This document shows, piece after piece, positions 9,189 through 16,921 of a stretch of 64,000 bases of DNA. A program made the translations under genes and the position numbers. This DNA is from Pseudomonas paraversuta (lineage in GTDB: Bacteria > Pseudomonadota > Gammaproteobacteria > Pseudomonadales > Pseudomonadaceae), in contig NZ_CAJFCL010000003.1 of assembly GCF_904063065.1 (NCBI RefSeq), positions 124,001-188,000 on the forward strand, written 5' to 3'. Positions within the stretch are counted from its first letter, which is position 1. Each line of letters starts with the position of its first letter. The notes under the pieces were generated by a model. The model had not been told where the DNA came from, did not search any database, and saw only the letters and a list, made by a program, of their open reading frames with translations.

Positions 9189-11564
9189 CTACGGGCCCGT
9201 TTTTCTGCTCAGGTAAAAGCTCTTCAACGCTTCTTCCATGCCGGCCAGCATGGCGCTCCAGTCGTACTCCTGACCGGCCGTATCACGCAGGGCCTGCTCC
9301 ATGTCCCTGGCCCGTTTCGCCAGTTCGTTCGCCTGCATCGCCAGCGCTGCACCGTGAAGACGATGGCTGTAGTGCAGGGCCAGCACCAGGTTGTGCTTGT
9401 CGAACGCATCATGCAGACAGGCGAAATCTTCGCCACAGGAGGTATTGAACAGATCCTCGATGGAGGCGCTGCTCAGTGAGCTGGCCACAGGCTGGGGCGG
9501 GGTGTCGGGGCCGGGCAGCCACAGGCCCAGGATCTGCCGCAAGGCCGACAAAGTCAGGGGTTTTGACAGATTGCCGTCAATCTCGCTGTCGATGCATTTG
9601 AGCTGATGTTGCTCGTCGGTGGAGGCGGAGATCGCAATGATCGGCATGTGGGCCAGGCCTTGCTCTTGTTCCTGCTGGCGAATCCTGCGGGCCACTTCGT
9701 AACCGTCGATGCCGGGCAAGTGACAGTCCAGCAGGATCAGGCAAATGCCCTCGCGGTGCTGCTCCATGGTCGCCATGGCCGCTATGCCGTCCTCGACAAT
9801 CAGCGCGTGATACCCCAGCTCAGTGAGTTGTAGCTGGATGGTCTGGCGGTTGATCGGATGATCTTCGACCACCAGCACCTGCTGCCAGGTTTTCGCTGGT
9901 GCGTCCGGCAGCGGCTCTTCGGCAGCCCGGGCAGGCAGGGCAGGGTATTTGTGCCTGAAACTCACCGGCAAGCTGACGCGTACACGGGTGCCCTGGCCGG
10001 GTTCGCTTTCGAGGTCGATCTGGCCGCCCATCAACTCCACCAGCTGTTTGCAGATGGACAGCCCCAGTCCGCTGCCGCCGTAACGCCGGGTGATCGAGTT
10101 GTCGGCCTGGACGAACGCCTGGAATAAATGCCGTTGTTGTTGCGCGTCGACTCCGATCCCCGTATCGCTGACCAGTATCTCCAGGTGTCCGGAGTCGGAG
10201 GAAGTGGCTTCAAAGTGCAGGCTCAGCAGCACCTCGCCGTGCTCGGTAAATTTCACCGCATTGGACAGCAGGTTGGCGATGACCTGACGGATGCGGACCG
10301 GGTCGAGGATCAGTAACACCTCATCCAGGCCGGTAACCGCCAGGGATATCTCGGTATGGCGCTGGCGGGCGGCCAGCTGGTGGATGTCGGCCAGGCCCCG
10401 GGCCAGTTGCTGCAGATCGGTGGGGACGGATTCCAGCTGGATCTTGTCGGCTTCCAGCTTGGAAACATCCAGCACGTCGTCGAGCAATTCCAGAAGGTTG
10501 CGCGCCGAAACGTTGGCCAGGGTGGCCAGTTCCTGTTGCGCCGGGGTCAGCGGTGAACCCTTGAGCAGTTCGATGGACGACAGCACGCCATTCATCGGGG
10601 TGCGGATTTCATGGCTCATCATTGCCAGGAAACTCGATTTGGCCGCTTCGCTTTTCTGCGCGGCCTTTTTCGCCAGCATGGCACGTCGGGTCATGAAGGC
10701 CAGTGCCGACAGCAGCAGGGCAAAACAAATCAGCTCGATCCGGTAGTAGCGGAAAACCGTCGCCCAAGAGGGGGCGCCGTAGTCGGTCCGTTCCAGCCAG
10801 CGTTCAAAGATGGCATCGATGGTTGATGGCGGTAGCTGTGCCAGTGATTTGTTGATGATGGACAACAGTTCAGGGTACTTGGGGCTGATACCCATGCTGC
10901 TGACGATCGGCATGTCTGACAGCACGCCGGCCAGGTGCAGGGTGCCGAAAAACTTGCGGGATATGATCAACTGCAAAACGCTGTCCATGCCAATCACTGC
11001 GTCGGCTTTGCCCTCGGCCAAAGCCATCAGGGCGTCCTCCGGGTCATTGATCAGTAGCAGTTCGACGTCGGGGAACTCTTTTCGCAGGTAGTGCTCATAG
11101 CCGCCGCCGCCTTTGACCGCTACCACTTTGCCGTTGAGTTTGTGGGTCGAAAACAGTACCGGTTCACCACTGCGGGTGACGACGACGGTGGAACCGACGA
11201 AAAAAACGTCGGACAGCAGTAGTTTTCCGGCCTGGTCCTTGTCGATCAAGGCTTTGGAGACGGCAGTGGTCAGGTCGATTTTGCCAGCGTCGATGAGGGC
11301 GAGGGTTTCACTCCAGTTTTTTGTCGGAACCAGTTCGAATTGCAGTCCGCTGATGCGCGAGATTTGCTGCAGATAATCGCGGGTCAGGCCTTTGTGTTCG
11401 CCATTTTCGATGTATTCCAGCGGCCAGTAGGAGTCGATGGCATAGCGCACCACCGGGTGCTCCTGGATCCATTGCTTCTCTGCCGGGGTGAAGGCGTAAG
11501 GGGAATCGGCGTACACCTGGCAACTGATCAACAGCGCAATCCCCAGCAGCATCAGCCTGCGCAT
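9189..11564 (-). CDS. BvgS-like hybrid sensor histidine kinase 2
   Basis: A 791-residue paralogue of kinase 1 with the same architecture. It has a signal peptide (1-19), a single periplasmic flytrap domain (about 25-265), a membrane helix (about 276-293), HisKA with H318 (MSHEIRTPMN), an HATPase, a receiver with D613 (LLDCHLPGIDGY) and HPt with H734 (SHRLHGAALAM). It starts one nucleotide after the stop of regulator 2 (TGATATG), so the two are an operon with coupled translation, transcribed leftwards. The ligand is unknown. Similarity to kinase 1 along the whole length points to duplication of a regulator/kinase unit. Confidence 0.94.
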   Translation of the reverse strand: MRRLMLLGIALLISCQVYADSPYAFTPAEKQWIQEHPVVRYAIDSYWPLEYIENGEHKGLTRDYLQQISRISGLQFELVPTKNWSETLALIDAGKIDLTTAVSKALIDKDQAGKLLLSDVFFVGSTVVVTRSGEPVLFSTHKLNGKVVAVKGGGGYEHYLRKEFPDVELLLINDPEDALMALAEGKADAVIGMDSVLQLIISRKFFGTLHLAGVLSDMPIVSSMGISPKYPELLSIINKSLAQLPPSTIDAIFERWLERTDYGAPSWATVFRYYRIELICFALLLSALAFMTRRAMLAKKAAQKSEAAKSSFLAMMSHEIRTPMNGVLSSIELLKGSPLTPAQQELATLANVSARNLLELLDDVLDVSKLEADKIQLESVPTDLQQLARGLADIHQLAARQRHTEISLAVTGLDEVLLILDPVRIRQVIANLLSNAVKFTEHGEVLLSLHFEATSSDSGHLEILVSDTGIGVDAQQQRHLFQAFVQADNSITRRYGGSGLGLSICKQLVELMGGQIDLESEPGQGTRVRVSLPVSFRHKYPALPARAAEEPLPDAPAKTWQQVLVVEDHPINRQTIQLQLTELGYHALIVEDGIAAMATMEQHREGICLILLDCHLPGIDGYEVARRIRQQEQEQGLAHMPIIAISASTDEQHQLKCIDSEIDGNLSKPLTLSALRQILGLWLPGPDTPPQPVASSLSSASIEDLFNTSCGEDFACLHDAFDKHNLVLALHYSHRLHGAALAMQANELAKRARDMEQALRDTAGQEYDWSAMLAGMEEALKSFYLSRKTGP

Positions 11565-11565
11565 A

Positions 11566-12261
11566 TCACTGGCCTTCCAGCAGGTAGCGGACCTTGTTCA
11601 GCTCGTTGTCATTGTTCAACCCGAGCTTTTTGTAGGCGGCTTGTTTCTGGGTACTGATGGTCTTGATGCTGCGGGAAAACTTATTGGCAATTTGCGTCAC
11701 CGACATGCCGTCCAGGAGGCAGCGCATCACTTCGTGCTCGCGCCCGGTCAGCGCCGCATTCGTGGCAAGGATGGCCAGGCTGTCAGTGTCATCGTTGGTG
11801 GCTGCGGTCGATGGATCGCCGGAAGAGATCTCCTGTTCACGAAACTGCTCGCTCATGGTTTCGGCCAGGTAGGTCTTGCCGGATACCACGCGGCGAATGG
11901 CAATAGGCAGTTGAGACGGGTCCACTTCTTTGCCGATAAATCCGTCGGCGCCGCTGCGCATGACCATGGCCACGGTGGCGGGGTTATGCAGTGCCGACAG
12001 CACCAGCAAACGCATGCCCGGAAAGCGTTTTTTCAGGCCGCGCACCAGGTTCAGGCCGTCGATTTCGTCCGGCCCCAGTGAATAGTCCAGCAGCACCAGG
12101 TCGACGCTCTGTCGTTGCAGTGCCTCAAGCAGTGCCTGACTGCTGCTGAAACTGCCGGCAATCTCAATGTCGGCCTGGGTTTTCAGGCTCAGTTCCAGGC
12201 CTTGGAGCATGAATAGATGATCATCCAGAAGCATGACCCGAATCATTTTGCGAATGGACAT
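11566..12261 (-). CDS. Response regulator, NarL/FixJ family (BvgA-like), regulator 2
   Basis: A 231-residue regulator with a receiver (D13-D14, phospho-D59, K111) and a LuxR-type helix-turn-helix (LTGREHEVMRCLLDGMSV, KTISTQKQAAYKKLG). It is the promoter-proximal gene of an operon with kinase 2 and is therefore its most likely partner. It differs more from regulators 1 and 3 than they do from each other: it ends NELNKVRYLLEGQ where the others have NELFKIRSQFE. The region upstream is a 520-bp divergent intergenic space shared with regulator 3. Confidence 0.92.
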   Translation of the reverse strand: MSIRKMIRVMLLDDHLFMLQGLELSLKTQADIEIAGSFSSSQALLEALQRQSVDLVLLDYSLGPDEIDGLNLVRGLKKRFPGMRLLVLSALHNPATVAMVMRSGADGFIGKEVDPSQLPIAIRRVVSGKTYLAETMSEQFREQEISSGDPSTAATNDDTDSLAILATNAALTGREHEVMRCLLDGMSVTQIANKFSRSIKTISTQKQAAYKKLGLNNDNELNKVRYLLEGQ

Positions 12262-12781
12262 GACCAGCCTCGAAGAACTTTGTCCTCATCTCGCGCCACA
12301 GTAGTCGCGAGGTCGACAAATAAGTGTTGAGTGTGATCTGCACGGCTCCAGGGGCCGCAGGCCAGAGCTTCAGAGTAATAGATTATGAACAACATGTGCA
12401 GCGGCAGGAGCCGCTACCCGTAATCAATAGTAGCCCGTGGTTCATCCTGACTTGAATCAGCCCCCATTTCGCTCTGCACAGCCTGTGCAGTGAATGCCTC
12501 TAAACTGGATCAAGGCGGGTTTTAGAGATTGGGCTGCTTTCTGGCGCGGCTGACTTCATGTTGGCTGAGGCTGGTGGGGGTAAGACACTTTTGCTTTTTG
12601 AGACGATTCTTATTTTTGTGGCGGGAAGCGGGCATATCATAACGCGCGATTCTTTGCCCTTAGTGTTGGTGCGGGTTTTGGCTTTGACTCTGGTTGAAGT
12701 GCTGGTACGAACGCCCCTGATAAAGGGTCATATGGAGTAATACCTGGTTCAGCAACGCTGAGAGGTAAAGAGGAAGTTGCC
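12262..12781. other. Divergent control region between regulators 2 and 3
   Basis: 520 bp with no convincing gene. An open frame at 12558-12740 has no ribosome site and low-complexity hydrophobic content, so I do not call it. Two inverted repeats are visible: a GCGGC/GCCGC stem near 12400 and CTGCACA-GCC-TGTGCAG at 12474-12490. Either could be a regulator site, but this is unproven. Promoters for both flanking regulators must lie here. Confidence 0.5.
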
Positions 12782-13477
12782 ATGGCATCCATGTTGAACC
12801 CGATTCGCTTGATGTTGCTTGATGATCATGCGCTGATTCTGCAAGGGTTTTCTCGGTTACTCACCCCCCATAAAGATATGCAGATTGTCGGCTGTTTCAC
12901 CCGCAGCCGGCAGTTGATGGACGCGTTGAGAACGCAAAGTGTGGACGTGGTGGTGATGGACTACTCCCTGAGCCCCGGCGAAGTTGACGGCCTGAATCTG
13001 ATTCGCGGTCTGCGGCTGCGGTATCCGGGGGCGCGCCTGCTGGTGGTTTCGGCCCTGCATACGCCGGCAACGGTAGCCCTGGCGATGCGCTGCGGCGCGA
13101 GTGGGTTTCTGGGCAAGGATACAAGCTCTGATGAAGTCGTACTCGCCATCAGAAAAGTCGCCGCCGGCCAGATTTATTTGCATTCTGCGATGGCGCTGGA
13201 GCTCAAACATAACGAAATTTCGACCCGTAGCAGCCTGGAAACCTCTGCCGACAGCGGGTCAGACCAGGGGGAACTGACCGGTTTGAGTACCCTTTCCATT
13301 CGTGAGCGCGAAGTGCTGCGCTGCTGTCTTGAGGGCATGTCGGTGACGAAAATCGCCGGGAAGTTTTCCCGCAGCATCAAGACCATCAGCACCCAGAAGC
13401 AATCGGCCTACAAAAAGCTGGGTGTGACCAGCGACAATGAATTGTTCAAGATCCGCTCGCAGTTCGAGAACGGCTGA
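12782..13477 (+). CDS. Response regulator, NarL/FixJ family (BvgA-like), regulator 3 (no adjacent kinase of its own)
   Basis: A 231-residue regulator with D14-D15, phospho-D60 (MDYSLSPGE), K112 and a C-terminal LuxR-type helix-turn-helix (LSIREREVLRCCLEGMSV). It starts at ATG 12782 after GAGGAAG. The receiver regions RLMLLDDH, EVDGLNLIRGLRLR and HTPATVALA and the C-terminus NELFKIRSQFE match regulator 1 almost exactly, so these two are recent paralogues. No kinase gene follows in the same direction; the next gene is a convergent aminopeptidase. It probably accepts phosphate from kinase 1 or kinase 2, or from a kinase elsewhere. Confidence 0.92.
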   Translation: MASMLNPIRLMLLDDHALILQGFSRLLTPHKDMQIVGCFTRSRQLMDALRTQSVDVVVMDYSLSPGEVDGLNLIRGLRLRYPGARLLVVSALHTPATVALAMRCGASGFLGKDTSSDEVVLAIRKVAAGQIYLHSAMALELKHNEISTRSSLETSADSGSDQGELTGLSTLSIREREVLRCCLEGMSVTKIAGKFSRSIKTISTQKQSAYKKLGVTSDNELFKIRSQFENG

Positions 13478-13494
13478 TGGCAGTCACTGATGGT

Positions 13495-13515
13495 TGTGGG
13501 AGCCCGGCTCCCACA
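13495..13515. terminator. REP-like hairpin between regulator 3 and the aminopeptidase gene
   Basis: TGTGGGAGCC and GGCTCCCACA form a near-continuous 10-bp inverted repeat in the 42-bp gap between two convergent genes. The core GTGGGAGC is the same as in the REP cluster at 28609-28951, so this is a half REP that may also stabilise or end both transcripts. Confidence 0.5.
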
Positions 13516-13519
13516 CACA

Positions 13520-14308
13520 TTAGATGGCGGGGTATTCGTCACTGGCGTCGGGCCAGGGGCTGAGCACTTCGAAACCGTCATCCGTCACGGCAACCATGTG
13601 TTCCCACTGGGCCGACAGCGACTGATCCTTGGTCACTACGGTCCACTGGTCCGCCAGGGTTTTGACATGGCGTTTGCCCGCATTGAGTATGGGCTCAATG
13701 GTGAAGATCATGCCGGTTTTAAGCTTCATGCCCTGGCCCGGGTAGCCGTAGTGCAGGACCTGCGGCTCATCATGGTAGACCTTGCCGATGCCATGACCGC
13801 AGTACTCGCGGACCACACTGAACCCTTCCTTTTCGGCCAGCGACTGGATGGCATGGCCAATGTCGCCCAGGGTTGCGCCCGGGCGAACCACACGAATCCC
13901 GGCACACATGGCGTCGTAGGTGGTTTTCACCAGGTGACGGGTTTGCGGATCGACATCGCCGACCAGGTACATGCGGCTGGTATCGCCGTACCAGCCATCC
14001 TTGACCACGGCGATGTCGATATTGACGATATCCCCATCCTTGAGCGGCACCGCGTTCGGGATGCCGTGGCAGACGACTTGATTGACCGAGGTACAGACCG
14101 TTTTCGGGAAACCGTGATAGCCCACGTTACCGGGAATGGCCTTCTGCACATTGACGATGTAGTCGTGGCAGATCTGGTCCAGCTGGTCGGTAGTGACGCC
14201 CGCTTTGACGTGGGCGCCGATCATGGCCAGCACTTCGGCGGCCAGCTTGCCGGCAATCTTTGACTGGGCGATCTGCGCCGGGCTGTTGATCACGACACCG
14301 GCTCTCAT
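13520..14308 (-). CDS. map: Type I methionine aminopeptidase
   Basis: Removes the initiator methionine from new proteins. All five metal ligands of the family are present: D98, D109, H172, E205 and E236. So is the substrate-contact histidine H81 (VVCHGIPN). Length (262 residues) is normal. The start at 14308 follows AGGAG. The ATG overlaps the stop of the upstream ParD-like gene by 4 nt, so the two are translated together. The usual essential map gene of Pseudomonas lies next to rpsB; this copy is in a different setting and is probably a second isozyme. Whether it has special substrates cannot be read from the sequence. Confidence 0.95.
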   Translation of the reverse strand: MRAGVVINSPAQIAQSKIAGKLAAEVLAMIGAHVKAGVTTDQLDQICHDYIVNVQKAIPGNVGYHGFPKTVCTSVNQVVCHGIPNAVPLKDGDIVNIDIAVVKDGWYGDTSRMYLVGDVDPQTRHLVKTTYDAMCAGIRVVRPGATLGDIGHAIQSLAEKEGFSVVREYCGHGIGKVYHDEPQVLHYGYPGQGMKLKTGMIFTIEPILNAGKRHVKTLADQWTVVTKDQSLSAQWEHMVAVTDDGFEVLSPWPDASDEYPAI

Positions 14309-14547
14309 TGATCGACTCCTGCGGTGGCTTGGGTGGCGGCGCACAACTGTTTCAAATCGAGGCCTCCGTCCAGTTCGGCGGCAATCAGCAGGCGGCAGAT
14401 CTGGTTGTGATCCAGGCCTGGATGCAGTTCGGTCAGCATGCCGATACGCATCCAGTGCTCCGCTTGTGCGTTGATCGAGCGGCTCAGAGCGTTGCTGGCC
14501 AGCCGCAGGTTCTCGTGCATGGCGTCCGAGATTTTTACAATGCCCAT
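14305..14547 (-). CDS. ParD-like protein, overlapping the aminopeptidase gene
   Basis: An 80-residue protein resembling the ParD-like family annotated as type II antitoxins. The N-terminal half (MGIVKISDAMHENLRLASNA, then SRSINAQAEHWMRIG) fits a ribbon-helix-helix DNA-binding fold. The C-terminal half could contact a partner. There is no ParE, RelE or other toxin next to it; the gene that overlaps it downstream is a methionine aminopeptidase. Two 11-bp direct repeats just upstream (14560-14581) would suit autoregulation by such a fold. The family call comes from residue pattern only, so it is moderate. A role as an aminopeptidase partner or regulator is inference from the overlap. Confidence 0.7.
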   Translation of the reverse strand: MGIVKISDAMHENLRLASNALSRSINAQAEHWMRIGMLTELHPGLDHNQICRLLIAAELDGGLDLKQLCAATQATAGVDQ

Positions 14548-14559
14548 CTAAATGCTCAA

Positions 14560-14581
14560 TATGAAATGTATATGAAACGTA
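14560..14581 (-). promoter_or_regulatory. Tandem 11-bp direct repeats upstream of the ParD-like gene
   Basis: TATGAAATGTA and TATGAAACGTA lie head to tail (one mismatch), followed by a partial third TAT, 13 bp before the ParD-like start codon. The 11-bp period is close to one helical turn, so two dimers would bind on the same face. This looks like an operator for the ParD-like protein; binding is inferred. Confidence 0.45.
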
Positions 14582-14777
14582 TATTAGGCGATGGCGGGGC
14601 CACATCGCAACCTTGCCGGGTCAAGCGCCCAGCTCCTGCAACGGGTAGGGGGTATCAGCCGGTATTCATGAAGCTCCATCACTAATCTCTGTAGGATGTT
14701 TGATCATTCTTTGTAACAACCTGATTTATCGAAGGTCTAGGTGTCAGCCTTTATTTTTGATGATCAAGGAGATTTAT

Positions 14778-15314
14778 GTGATATCCCGCAGAAAGTTACT
14801 GTCTTCTGGCGCTGCCATAACCGGTGCCGGACTTCTTTCTTCATCCTGGGCGGGTTCGGTTCTGGCGCAAGGCATCAATAATGCCGCCACTGATGATGTC
14901 GAACTTTTGCACCAGCTTTCACTGTTCCTCACCGAGCGCGATGCGCTGGACCCGAGCCTCACGCTGCGCGTGCTGGCACGCTGTACCGAGGCCGATCCAT
15001 TGTTCCCGGAAAAGGTCAGGGGGCTGTGGGGCAGCATCCGCCAGCATGGTTTGAGCCGGGTCTCGATGTTGAGCGCCAGCCCGGTTTATCAGCACCCGCA
15101 GTACAAGGACACGGTGCAAAAAATCGTCCGCGCCTGGTACCTGGGCTATACCGGCACTCCGGTCAGCATGCGGGCCGTGGACGACACCCGGCTGGTGACC
15201 TTCACCGGTGCGCTGGCGTACACGCCGACCCTGGATGCCACCGTGATCCCCACCTACTCCCGGGGGCATACCAACTATTGGGTTGATCCGCCGTCTACCG
15301 TCGCTAACGATTAA
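14778..15314 (+). CDS. Small subunit of a membrane-bound sugar/polyol dehydrogenase (FAD-SLDH type), Tat-exported
   Basis: A 178-residue protein with a twin-arginine signal (ISRRKLLSSGAAITGAGLL) and the pattern of the small subunit of membrane-bound FAD dehydrogenases such as sorbitol or gluconate 2-dehydrogenase (LSLFLTERDALDP, RAWYLGYTG). This subunit carries the flavin subunit to the periplasm as a folded pair. The GTG start at 14778 is chosen because AAGGAG lies 6 bases before it; an ATG at 14760 would overlap that site. It is the first gene of a three-gene operon; the flavoprotein gene follows after 14 bp. The substrate cannot be told from this subunit. Confidence 0.85.
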   Translation: MISRRKLLSSGAAITGAGLLSSSWAGSVLAQGINNAATDDVELLHQLSLFLTERDALDPSLTLRVLARCTEADPLFPEKVRGLWGSIRQHGLSRVSMLSASPVYQHPQYKDTVQKIVRAWYLGYTGTPVSMRAVDDTRLVTFTGALAYTPTLDATVIPTYSRGHTNYWVDPPSTVAND

Positions 15315-15328
15315 AACAAGGGGTACCC

Positions 15329-16918
15329 ATGAGTCAGGTCTTTGATGCTGATGTCATTGTTGTTGGGTCCGGAGCCTTGGGCAGCAACGCAGCTTTTGAA
15401 TTGGCCAAACAAGGCAAGTCAGTGATTATTCTGGAAGCAGGTGAGTCCATTCCCCGCTGGAAAATCGTTGAAAACTTTCGCAACTCTTCGAACAAGAGTA
15501 ACTACAACTCGCCGTATCCGAATGAGCCATGGGCGCGTCATTCCTACGATGAGCAGTACATAGAAAATATCGGCTCGTTCGAGTTTCGTCCGGGCATGTT
15601 GAAACTGGTCGGCGGCACCACCTGGCATTGGGCGGCAGCCTGCTGGCGTTACCTGCCCAACGACATGAAGCTCAACACCCTGTACGGGGTTGGCCGCGAC
15701 TGGCCAATGGAGTACAGCGAGCTGGAACCCTATTACGCACGGGCCGAAGTGGCGCTGGGCGTATGCGGCAGTGATACCCAGGATCAAAGCGGGCATGACG
15801 GCGAGGCCTTTCCGCCGCGTTCGACGCCGTACCCCATGCCGCCCGAAGGCGATACCTACCTGTTCCAGCGCCTTCGCGCGCGTCTGGCCCCGGCCGGCTA
15901 TGTGTTCCTGCATGAGCCCAACGGTCGTGCCACCACGCCCTATGACGATCGCCCGGCGTGCAGCGGCAACAACAACTGCATGCCGGTATGCCCGATTGGC
16001 GCCATGTACAGCGGTGATGTGCATGCCCGGCACGCGCAGCAGGCGGGGGCCAGACTGCTGACCGACGCCACGGCATACAAGCTGGAGAAAGGCGAAGGCG
16101 GCAAGATCGTTGCCGTGCATTACCGCAGCTCCAAGGGCGATAACGTGCGGCTCACCGCCAAGTATTTTGTGGTGGCCGCCAATGGCCTGGAAACCCCCAA
16201 GCTGCTGTTGATTTCCGAGGTGGCCAACTCCTCGGACCAGGTGGGGCGCAACCTGATGGACCACACTGGTCAGGGGCTGCAGTTTCTGGCCGACGAGCCG
16301 GTATGGCCGGGGCGCGGAGCGGTGCAGCAAGGCGGGATTTTCAACCGTCGCGATGGCGCGTTCCGCAAGGAACGGGCGTCGGTCAAACATGCCTTTGCCA
16401 ACAACGTGCCGAACATGGCCGTGGCCAATCGTCTGATCGAGCAGGGCATTTTCGGCAAGGAACTGGACGAGCGAATTCGTCACGATTCGGCACGCTGGGT
16501 GGATGTGTCGACGGTGTACGAAACCTTGCCGCTGGCGAGCAACACCATTCGCCCGAGCACCACCCGCACCGATGCCCTGGGCATCCCGATGATGGTGATC
16601 AATTACGAAGTGGGTGATTACGTCAAAGCCGCCAAGCCCGGGGTGGACGCCGACTATGCCGACTTCGTGAAAGTCATGGGCGGTACCGTGGTTGAGGACA
16701 ACACCGGCTGGCAGAACCGCGACCACCTGATGGGCACCGTAATCATGGGTACTGATGCCAAGGACTCGGTGGTCAACCACGAGTGCCGCACCTTCGATCA
16801 TCCGAACCTGTTTTTGGCCACCACCGGGGTGATTCCGGCATCGGGCACCATCAATCCGACGCTGACCGGGGTTGCCTTGAGCATTCGTGTGGCCGACATC
16901 ATTGCGCGGGAGGTCTGA
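15329..16918 (+). CDS. GMC-family FAD-dependent dehydrogenase, large catalytic subunit
   Basis: A 529-residue flavoprotein that oxidises a sugar, sugar acid or polyol in the periplasm. The FAD-binding GSGALG motif is at residues 13-18. The GMC active-site end (SGTINPTLTG) is near the C-terminus. A cysteine cluster C211-x5-C217-x3-C221 (in ACSGNNNCMPVCPIGA) matches the [3Fe-4S] ligand region known from membrane-bound glucose and fructose dehydrogenases, which passes electrons to the cytochrome subunit. It has no export signal of its own, consistent with co-export with the Tat subunit upstream. The cytochrome gene follows 3 nt after its stop. Gluconate, 2-ketogluconate and sorbitol are all possible substrates. 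Confidence 0.9.
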   Translation: MSQVFDADVIVVGSGALGSNAAFELAKQGKSVIILEAGESIPRWKIVENFRNSSNKSNYNSPYPNEPWARHSYDEQYIENIGSFEFRPGMLKLVGGTTWHWAAACWRYLPNDMKLNTLYGVGRDWPMEYSELEPYYARAEVALGVCGSDTQDQSGHDGEAFPPRSTPYPMPPEGDTYLFQRLRARLAPAGYVFLHEPNGRATTPYDDRPACSGNNNCMPVCPIGAMYSGDVHARHAQQAGARLLTDATAYKLEKGEGGKIVAVHYRSSKGDNVRLTAKYFVVAANGLETPKLLLISEVANSSDQVGRNLMDHTGQGLQFLADEPVWPGRGAVQQGGIFNRRDGAFRKERASVKHAFANNVPNMAVANRLIEQGIFGKELDERIRHDSARWVDVSTVYETLPLASNTIRPSTTRTDALGIPMMVINYEVGDYVKAAKPGVDADYADFVKVMGGTVVEDNTGWQNRDHLMGTVIMGTDAKDSVVNHECRTFDHPNLFLATTGVIPASGTINPTLTGVALSIRVADIIAREV

Positions 16919-16921
16919 GCC

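Noticed and set aside
12558..12740. 60-codon hydrophobic open frame before regulator 3
   Set aside because: Low-complexity hydrophobic translation, no ribosome site, and located in a control region.
14700..14777. Longer start for the dehydrogenase small subunit
   Set aside because: It would place the good AAGGAG site inside the gene and put extra residues before the twin-arginine signal.
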